The notes beneath the pieces are model-generated. The model was given only the letters and a program-made list of their open reading frames with translations, made no database searches and was not told the origin of the DNA. From the NCBI RefSeq assembly GCF_002563715.1, contig NZ_PDJJ01000001.1, forward strand, positions 1,054,001-1,118,000: a stretch of 64,000 nucleotides of DNA, read 5' to 3'. The position numbers and the translations under genes are program-made. The stretch comes from Isoptericola jiangsuensis. Lineage in GTDB: Bacteria; Actinomycetota; Actinomycetes; Actinomycetales; Cellulomonadaceae. Each line of letters begins with the position of its first letter. Position 1 is the stretch's first letter. This document shows, in pieces, positions 40,769 through 48,600 of this stretch.

Positions 40769-41782
40769 ATGGCACGTTCGACCTTCACCCGCGGCGCCGT
40801 CGCCGCGCTGTCCGCCGTCGCGCTGCTCGCGCTCGGCGCCTGCTCCAGCGAGCAGGCCGGGAGCACCGACGGGTCCACCGGCGCCACCGAGGAGGCGATG
40901 TCCGGTGACGAGACCATCGCGATCGGCTTCTCGCAGGTCGGCGCCGAGTCCGGCTGGCGAGCCGCCAACACCAAGTCCATCCAGGACACCCTGACCGCCG
41001 AGAACGGCTTCGACCTCAGCTTCTCCGACGCCCAGCAGAAGCAGGAGAACCAGATCCAGGCGATCCGCTCCTACATCGCCCAGGGCGTCGACGTCATCGC
41101 GTTCTCCCCGGTCGTCGAGACCGGCTGGGACCCGGTGCTCCAGGAGGCCAAGTCCGCCGGCATCCCCGTGATCCTCACCGACCGCGCCGTCGACTCCGAG
41201 GACGACACCCTCTACGAGTCGTTCATCGGCTCCGACTTCGTCCTCGAGGGCGAGATGGCCGGCGAGTGGGCCGCCGAGCAGTACGACGGCGAGGGCTACA
41301 AGGTCGTCGAGCTGCAGGGCACCACCGGCTCCGCGCCCGCCATCGACCGCAAGGAGGGCTTCGGCAGCGCGATCGAGGGCACCGACCTGGAGATCATCGA
41401 CTCCCAGACCGGCAACTTCACCCGCACCGAGGGCAAGCAGGTCATGGAGGGCTTCCTCCAGAAGTACGACGACATCGACCTCGTGTTCGCCCACAACGAC
41501 GACATGGGTCTCGGCGCCATCGAGGCCATCGAGGCCGCCGGCCTGACCCCGGGCGAGGACATCAAGATCATCACGATCGACGCCGTCAAGGACGGCATGA
41601 CCGCCCTGTCCGAGGGCAAGATCAACTACATCGTCGAGTGCAACCCGCTGCTCGGCCCGGACCTGGCCGAGATCGCCCAGAAGGTCGTCGCCGGCGAGGA
41701 GGTCGAGAAGCGCATCGTCGTCAAGGACGAGGCGTTCGACCAGGAGGCCGCCACCGAGGCCCTGCCCACCCGCGAGTACTGA
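40769..41782 (+). CDS. YtfQ-like pentofuranose/galactofuranose ABC binding lipoprotein
   Basis: 337 residues with a lipoprotein signal (lipobox LLALGACSS) and a Ser/Gly/Thr linker. The mature domain is a type I binding fold of the YtfQ subgroup: IGFSQVGAESGWRAANTKSI, ISPVVETGWDPVLQEAK-like segment at ~105-125, and HNDDMGLGAIEAIEAAG. YtfQ binds galactofuranose in E. coli; relatives in ara loci import arabinose. In this ara context, arabinofuranose is the likely ligand. ATG 40769 follows GAGGAGGAG. Confidence 0.93.
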   Translation: MARSTFTRGAVAALSAVALLALGACSSEQAGSTDGSTGATEEAMSGDETIAIGFSQVGAESGWRAANTKSIQDTLTAENGFDLSFSDAQQKQENQIQAIRSYIAQGVDVIAFSPVVETGWDPVLQEAKSAGIPVILTDRAVDSEDDTLYESFIGSDFVLEGEMAGEWAAEQYDGEGYKVVELQGTTGSAPAIDRKEGFGSAIEGTDLEIIDSQTGNFTRTEGKQVMEGFLQKYDDIDLVFAHNDDMGLGAIEAIEAAGLTPGEDIKIITIDAVKDGMTALSEGKINYIVECNPLLGPDLAEIAQKVVAGEEVEKRIVVKDEAFDQEAATEALPTREY

Positions 41783-41787
41783 CGCAC

Positions 41788-41819
41788 CGCCGGCCGGGCG
41801 CCACGGCGCCCGGCCGGCG
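41788..41819 (+). terminator. Hairpin after the binding-protein gene
   Basis: 15-base arms (41788-41802 and 41805-41819) with a 2-base spacer, five bases after the stop. It likely stabilises the binding-protein message or attenuates read-through to the ATPase gene. Confidence 0.6.
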
Positions 41820-41884
41820 TCGTCCCGCGAACCCCGCGGCGGGGTGCCCCCGCGCACCCCGCCGCGCACCACGGAAGGTCCGAG

Positions 41885-43423
41885 ATGACGAGCCCCGAAC
41901 CAGCGGTGCGGCCTGTCGTCGAGATGACCGGGATCTCCATCGAGTTCCCGGGCGTCAAGGCGCTCGACCAGGTCGACCTCCGCCTCTTCCCGGGTGAGGT
42001 GCACGCCCTCATGGGCGAGAACGGCGCCGGGAAGTCCACCCTCATCAAGGCGCTCACGGGCGTCTACGGCATCGACGCCGGCGACATCGTCGTCGACGGC
42101 GAGCCCCACCGGTTCTCCGGCCCGGGCGAGGCCCAGGCCGCGGGCGTCGCGACGGTGTACCAGGAGGTCAACCTCTGCGAGAACCTCACCGTCGCCGAGA
42201 ACATCATGCTGGGCCGCGAGCCGCGGCGGCTCGGGGCCATCGACTGGCGCGCCACCCGGCGCGAGGCCGCCCGGCACCTCGCCACGATGGGCCTCGACAT
42301 CGACCCGGCGTCGTCGCTCGGCTCCCACTCCATCGCCGTGCAGCAGCTCGTGGCGATCAGCCGCGCGATGGTCGTCGACGCCAAGGTCCTCATCCTCGAC
42401 GAGCCGACGTCCAGCCTCGACGCCGACGAGGTCGCCCAGCTGTTCGCCGTCGTGCGCCGGCTGCGCGACCAGGGGGTCGCGATCCTGTTCGTGTCGCACT
42501 TCCTGGACCAGGTCTACGAGATCTCCGACCGCATGACGGTGCTGCGCAACGGCCGTCGCGTGGGGGAGTACCTCACGCCCGAGATCGACCGGCTCCGGCT
42601 CGTGTCGACCATGATCGGGCGGTCGATGGAGGTCCTGGAGGACCTCCAGGTCACCACCGACCACACGGTGCACGTCGAGGAGGGCGCGACGCCGTTCCTC
42701 CAGGCCGTCGGGCTCGGCCGCAAGGGCAGCGTGCAGCCGTTCGACCTCGACGTGTACGCGGGCGAGGTCGTCGGCCTGGCCGGGCTGCTCGGCTCGGGCC
42801 GCACGGAGGTGGCGCGGCTGCTCGCGGGCGCCGACCACGCCGACGCCGGCACCACGCGCGTCCAGGGCGCCGACGTGCGCCTGCGGACCCCGCGCGCCGC
42901 CATCGACCGCGGCATCGCGTTCTCCTCGGAGAACCGCAAGGCCGAGGGCGTCGTCGGCGACCTCACGGTGCGTGAGAACATCGTCCTGGGCCTGCAGGCC
43001 GACCGTGGCTGGCTGCGGCGTCTGCCCGGGAAGCAGGTGGACGAGATCGTCGCGAAGTACGTCGAGGCGCTCAACATCCGCCCCGCCAACCCGGACGCGC
43101 TGCTGCGCAACCTGTCGGGCGGCAACCAGCAGAAGGTGCTGCTGGCCCGCTGGCTCGCCACGGCGCCGCAGCTGCTCATCCTCGACGAGCCGACCCGCGG
43201 CATCGACGTCGGGGCGAAGGCGGAGATCCAGAAGCTCGTCGCCGAGCTCGCCGAGCAGGGCATGGCGGTGGTGTTCATCTCCGCCGAGCTGGAGGAGGTG
43301 CTGCGCCTCAGCCACCGGATCGCCGTCCTGCGGGACCGGGTGAAGGTCGCCGAGGTCGTCAACTCGGGCGACGTCGGCGTCGACGACGTCGTCGAGCTCA
43401 TCGCGAGCGGAGGGAACCACTGA
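41885..43423 (+). CDS. YtfR-like sugar ABC transporter ATP-binding protein
   Basis: 512 residues, two NBDs. NBD1 has GENGAGKST and [14 protein letters not shown]; its signature region is the degenerate HSIAVQQLVAISRAM. NBD2 has [25 protein letters not shown] and [16 protein letters not shown] 41885 has GGAAGG upstream. The stop overlaps the next start (TGATG). It is the ATPase of the four-gene pentofuranose importer and the closest relative of the orphan ATPase at 39000. Confidence 0.95.
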   Translation: MTSPEPAVRPVVEMTGISIEFPGVKALDQVDLRLFPGEVHALMGENGAGKSTLIKALTGVYGIDAGDIVVDGEPHRFSGPGEAQAAGVATVYQEVNLCENLTVAENIMLGREPRRLGAIDWRATRREAARHLATMGLDIDPASSLGSHSIAVQQLVAISRAMVVDAKVLILDEPTSSLDADEVAQLFAVVRRLRDQGVAILFVSHFLDQVYEISDRMTVLRNGRRVGEYLTPEIDRLRLVSTMIGRSMEVLEDLQVTTDHTVHVEEGATPFLQAVGLGRKGSVQPFDLDVYAGEVVGLAGLLGSGRTEVARLLAGADHADAGTTRVQGADVRLRTPRAAIDRGIAFSSENRKAEGVVGDLTVRENIVLGLQADRGWLRRLPGKQVDEIVAKYVEALNIRPANPDALLRNLSGGNQQKVLLARWLATAPQLLILDEPTRGIDVGAKAEIQKLVAELAEQGMAVVFISAELEEVLRLSHRIAVLRDRVKVAEVVNSGDVGVDDVVELIASGGNH

Positions 43424-44499
43424 TGGCCGCCACCACGAAGGCCCCGGCACCCGGCGGGACGGATCCCGTCTGGCGCCGCGCGGCCCGGCACAGCCTGTTC
43501 TGGCCCGTCGTCGCCCTGGTGGCGCTGCTGCTCGCGAACACCGCGTTCAGCCCCGACTTCCTCGCGGTGTCGATCCGCGACGGGCACCTGTTCGGTGCGC
43601 CGATCGACATCCTGCGCAACTCGGCGCCGCTGATGCTGGTGGCGCTCGGCATGACGCTCGTCATCGCGACGCGCGGCATCGACCTGTCCGTCGGGGCGGT
43701 CGTCGCGATCTCCGGGGCCCTGTCGCTCAGCTACATCGCGACGTCGCCCGACCCCGGGTCCCCGGTCACGGTGCTCACCGCGATCGCGCTGGCGCTCGGC
43801 GTGTGCCTCCTGCTGGGGGTGTGGAACGGGTTCCTCGTCGCGGTGCTCGGCATCCAGCCGATCATCGCCACCCTCATCCTCATGACGGCGGGCCGCGGCA
43901 TCGCGATGCTCATCACCGAGGGGCAGATCACCACGGTGACCAGCGCGCCGTACAAGACGCTCGGCACCGGCTTCTTCGCCGGCCTGCCGGTGGCGATGCT
44001 CATCGCCTACGGGGTGTTCGTCCTCGTGGCGCTGCTGACGCGCCGCACCGCGCTGGGGATGCTCGTCGAGTCCGTCGGCATCAACCCGGCCGCCAGCCGG
44101 CTGGCGGGCGTCAAGGCCCGCACCATCGTGTGGACGGTGTTCGCGCTGTCCGGGCTGTTCTCCGGCCTGGCCGGGCTCATCCTCGCGTCCAACGTCATGG
44201 CCGCCGACGCGAACAACGCCGGGCTGTTCATCGAGCTCGACGCGATCCTCGCCGTCGTCATCGGCGGGACGTCCCTCCAGGGCGGCAAGTTCTCCCTGTC
44301 GGGCACGTTCGTCGGGGTGCTCATCATCACCACGCTCACCCTCACGGTGACGATCGTCGGCATCTCGCCGCTGGTCACGCCGCTGTTCAAGGCGCTGGTC
44401 GTCATCGCCGTCACGCTCGCGCAGTCCCCGCGCACCCGGGCGGCGTTCGCCGCGCGGGCCCGACGACGGGCGACCCGACCCGAGGAGGTGGCCGCCTGA
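43423..44499 (+). CDS. YtfT-like sugar ABC transporter permease
   Basis: 358 residues with about nine membrane segments of the BPD_transp_2 family. The motif ATRGIDLSVGAVVAISGAL is the CUT2 permease hallmark; IELDAILAVVIGGTSLQGG follows later. It is the first of two permeases, which is the arrangement of YtfT/YjfF rather than the single homodimeric permease of other CUT2 systems. ATG overlaps the ATPase stop. Confidence 0.95.
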   Translation: MAATTKAPAPGGTDPVWRRAARHSLFWPVVALVALLLANTAFSPDFLAVSIRDGHLFGAPIDILRNSAPLMLVALGMTLVIATRGIDLSVGAVVAISGALSLSYIATSPDPGSPVTVLTAIALALGVCLLLGVWNGFLVAVLGIQPIIATLILMTAGRGIAMLITEGQITTVTSAPYKTLGTGFFAGLPVAMLIAYGVFVLVALLTRRTALGMLVESVGINPAASRLAGVKARTIVWTVFALSGLFSGLAGLILASNVMAADANNAGLFIELDAILAVVIGGTSLQGGKFSLSGTFVGVLIITTLTLTVTIVGISPLVTPLFKALVVIAVTLAQSPRTRAAFAARARRRATRPEEVAA

Positions 44500-45563
44500 T
44501 GGCCGCCGACGTCACTCCCGTGACCCCGGAGCAGCACCGTCGCCCGGACGACCCCGCGGCGTCCGGACCCCGGAAGGAGGGGCCGCGCATGGCCTCCGTC
44601 TCGCGTCGGCTCCGCGTCGACCGCCGCTACATGCCCGTCGTCGGGACGTTCGTGGTCCTCGCCCTGATCCTCGCGGTCGGCGGCGTGCGGTACGAGAACT
44701 TCCTGTCCCTGACGGTGCTGGCGAACTTGTTCATCAACAACTCGTTCCTCATCGTGCTGGCCGTGGGCATGACGTTCGTCATCCTCACCGGCGGGATCGA
44801 CCTGTCGGTGGGGGCGGTGCTGGCCCTGTCCGCGGTGACCGCCGCGTACCTCATCGACGCGGGCTGGCCGGTGGCCGTCGCGATGCCGCTGGTGGTGCTC
44901 ATCGGGTCGCTCATCGGCCTGCTCCTGGGCGTGATGATCCACGTGTTCGAGGTGCAGCCGTTCATCGCGACCCTGGCCGGCATGTTCTTCGCGCGCGGCC
45001 TGTGCTTCGTCATCGCGCCGGAGTCGATCCCGATCAACGACCCGACGTTCGCCGCGATCGCGGGCTGGACCACGTGGGTCGGCGGCTACTGGCGGATGAC
45101 GACCGGCGTGGCCGTCTCGCTGGTCGTGGTGGCCGTCGCGTTCTTCCTGCTGCACTACACGCAGTTCGGCCGCACGGTGTACGCCATCGGCGGTGGTGAG
45201 CAGTCGGCGCGCCTGATGGGTCTGCCGGTGGCGCGCACGAAGGTGCTCGTCTACGTGGTGTCCGGCACCTGTGCCGGGCTGGGCGGCCTGCTGTTCGCGA
45301 TGTACTCCCGGTCGGGCTACTCCCTGACCGGTGTGGCGATGGAGCTGGACGCCATCGCGGCCGTCGTCATCGGCGGCACCCTGCTCACCGGCGGGACCGG
45401 GTTCGTGCTCGGTTCCGTGCTCGGTGTGCTGGTCCTGGGTCTGATCCAGACCGTGATCACCTTCGAGGGCACGCTGAGCTCGTGGTGGACGAAGATCTTC
45501 ATCGGCGGTCTGCTGCTGGTGTTCGTCGTCCTGCAGCGTGTGCTCACCGCACGGCGCGTCTAG
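44499..45563 (+). CDS. yjfF: YjfF-like sugar ABC transporter permease
   Basis: 354 residues from ATG 44499 (TGATG overlap, GAGGAGG at 44482-44488). A shorter start at ATG 44589, also with a ribosome site, would remove a 30-residue hydrophilic leader, so the start is uncertain. Motifs are LTGGIDLSVGAVLALSAVT and MELDAIAAVVIGGTLLTGG. It pairs with the preceding permease to form a heterodimeric channel. The operon ends here; the next gene has its own operator. Confidence 0.94.
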   Translation: MAADVTPVTPEQHRRPDDPAASGPRKEGPRMASVSRRLRVDRRYMPVVGTFVVLALILAVGGVRYENFLSLTVLANLFINNSFLIVLAVGMTFVILTGGIDLSVGAVLALSAVTAAYLIDAGWPVAVAMPLVVLIGSLIGLLLGVMIHVFEVQPFIATLAGMFFARGLCFVIAPESIPINDPTFAAIAGWTTWVGGYWRMTTGVAVSLVVVAVAFFLLHYTQFGRTVYAIGGGEQSARLMGLPVARTKVLVYVVSGTCAGLGGLLFAMYSRSGYSLTGVAMELDAIAAVVIGGTLLTGGTGFVLGSVLGVLVLGLIQTVITFEGTLSSWWTKIFIGGLLLVFVVLQRVLTARRV

Positions 45564-45640
45564 CGCCGTGCCCGGTCCGGGTCGTCCGTCGTCGGGCGGC
45601 CCGGACCTCGTCCCCCTGTCCGTCCGACGAGACCACCCCG

Positions 45641-45666
45641 GCGCTCACCAGATGTGAGCGCTCACA
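45641..45666 (+). promoter_or_regulatory. Arabinose-type operator before the GH43-GH51 gene
   Basis: A perfect palindrome TGTGAGCGCTCACA lies at 45653-45666, with an extra half-site GCGCTCAC at 45641-45648 that pairs with 45654-45661. It is the ideal form of the operator at araB (33745) and the importer (40675). Promoter boxes are not clear. Confidence 0.78.
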
Positions 45667-45694
45667 CTGACACGCTCAGCGAGGAGTAGTCACG

Positions 45695-48600
45695 ATGTAC
45701 AACGCCGTACGACGATCAGCACCACCCCTGGCCCTGGCACTCGCCCTGGCCCTGCCCGCCTCGACGACGGCCCTGCCGGCCGCGGCGCTCGCCGCCCCCG
45801 CGGCAGCCGCGACCAGCCTGCCGACCGCCGTCGACGTCGTGGACGCCGACCACGCCGCCTACGTCTTCCCCTACTTCGCCGGGGAGGGCGCCGACGGCGA
45901 GAAGATCTACCTCGCGGTCAGCGAGGACGAGGACCCCACCACCTGGCACACCCTCAACGACGGGGAGCCGGTCCTCGAGTCCACCCTCGGCACGCAGGGC
46001 CTGCGCGACCCGTTCCTGATCCGCCACCCCGAGACCGGCGTCTACTACCTGCTCGCCACCGACCTGCAGATCTACGGCGGCGGCGACTTCGGCACCGCCC
46101 AGGAGACCGGCAGCCGCTCGATGATGGTGTGGTCCTCGCCCGACCTCGTCACCTGGTCCGAGCAGCGCGAGGTCGAGCTCGCCCCCGAGAACGCGGGCAA
46201 CCTCTGGGCGCCCGAGGCGCACTGGGACGCGACGGCGAACGACGGCGAGGGGGAGTTCGTCGTCTACTGGGCGTCCGCCCTCTACGACGAGGACCTCGAC
46301 CCCGCCGACCGTGACATCGCCACGTCCTACCAGCGGATGATGTCCTCCACCACGCAGGACTTCACCGAGTTCACCGAGCCGCAGCCCTGGATCGACATGG
46401 ACCGCGGCGCGGGCCGCGGCATGATCGACTCCACCGTCGCCGAGGTCTCCGACGGCGCCGACGGCAGCGTCTACCACCGGCTCACCAAGGACGAGGCCGA
46501 CTACACGGTCCGCCAGGAGTCCTCCACCGACCTGCGGCTCACCCAGGGCGTCACCGACGGCGACGGCTGGGACCTGATCGCCGAGCACGTCGGCGTCGGG
46601 CAGCCCAACCCGTGGGGCGGCACCTTCACCGCCGGCGAGGGCCCGACCATGTTCCCGTCGCTCACCGACGACTCCTGGTACCTCATGATGGACCAGCCGT
46701 CGTACCACGGCGGCCAGGGCTACATGCTGTTCCGCACCGACGACCTCGCCTCCGGCGACTGGACGTCGATGCCCGACGTCGAGCTGCCGAGCAACCCGCG
46801 CCACGGCACCGTCCTGCCGATCACGGCGGACGAGCAGACCGCGCTGCTGGAGGCCTACCAGCCCGACCTGCTCGCCGAGGGTGTCGCCCTCGACCGCAGC
46901 GAGGTCCGCCTCACCGCCGGTGCCACGACGACGCTGAGCGCCACCGTCACACCGATCACGGCCGACGACCGCTCGGTGACGTGGGGCAGCGACGACGAGG
47001 ACGTCGCGACCGTGGACGCCGACGGTGTCGTCACGGGCGTCGCCGACGGGACCGCCACGATCACCGCGACCTCGCCGTTCGGCACGGCCGCCGCGACCGT
47101 CACCGTCACCACGCCGACGGCGGCCCCGCTGCCCGACGGGGCGTGGGTCGACCCGTTCGACGGCGACCAGCTCCGCGACCGGTGGAGCATCGCTCGCGAG
47201 GAGGCGTCCGCGTGGTCCCTCGGCGGCGGCGCGCTCACGCTGCAGTCGCAGCCGGGCGACACCTACCAGGGTGACAACAGCTACGAGAACGTGTTCCTCC
47301 TCGACGTCCCCGCGGGGGACTTCGTCGCCCAGACGGCGCTCGCCGCGACCCCGCAGCGCGACTTCCAGGGCGCCGGCATCATCGCCTGGCAGGACCACGA
47401 CAACTACGTGCGTGCGGGCCTGACCCACGCGTCCGTGTTCGGCGGCGACCCCGTCGGCATCGAGACCGGCACCGAGACGGGCGCCGTCTACGGCGCCACG
47501 TTCGCCGCCCGCCCCGGCTCCACCGGGGAGACCGTCCGCCTCACCCGCACCGGGGACACGATGACCGTCGCCGTGTGGGACGACGTCGACTGGACGCAGG
47601 TGGCCACCACCACCCTGGCGGCCGACGTCACCCAGGTCGGCCTCTACGCGCTGGCCGCGGGCAGCGCGCCCAGCCACGAGGTCGAGTTCGACTACTTCGC
47701 GCTCGTCGAGCCCGAGGGCGCCGACATCGTCCCCGACGGCGAGTTCACCCTCGCCGGGACGGACGGCCGGCACCTCGTCGACGACGACGGCCTCGCGCTG
47801 GTGACCGAGCGGCCGCTGGTCACGACCGGCTTCGTCGCCACCCCGACCGGCGACGTGCCCGGCCCGGTCACGCTCGCCACGCCCGCCGGCGACCCGCTGG
47901 TGCGCGCCGGCGACCGGCTCACCGTCGGCGACGCCGGCACCGAGCCCGTCGAGCTGCGGCTCACCGACGTCGGCGGCGGCAAGATCGCCGTCCTCGTGGG
48001 TGACCGGGCGCTCACCGAGGGTCCGGACGGCACGCTCGTCCTCGGCGACGTCGACGACGCCGCCCGGCTCGTCGTCGTGCCGGTCGAGGTGACCGAGCAC
48101 GCGCTGACGATCGACGCCGACGCCGAGCGCACCGACATGAGCGACGACCTCTACGGCGCGTTCTACGAGGACATCAACTACGCGGCCGACGGCGGCCTGT
48201 ACGCCGAGCTGGTCCGCAACCGGTCGTTCGAGTTCAACACCTCGGACAACGCGTCCTTCACCGGCCTGACCGGCTGGTCGAGGGTCGGCGGCGGCACCAT
48301 CGCCGTCGAGTCGGAGCGCTCGCAGTGGCTCAACGATTCCAACCGCTACTACCTGACCGTCCGCTCCGACGGCACCACGGGCGTGTCCAACGCGTCCTTC
48401 AACGAGGGCGTCGCCGTCACCGACGGCGCCTCCTACGACGTGTCCGTGTGGGCGCGCACCACGACCGCGCAGGACCTCACGGTGCGGGTGGTGTCCGCCG
48501 ACGGCGCCACCACGTACGCCACCGGGAAGGTCGCGGTCGACGGCTCCGACGCCTGGAAGCGGTACACGACCACGCTGAAGGTGACCGGCACCGCGAACGA

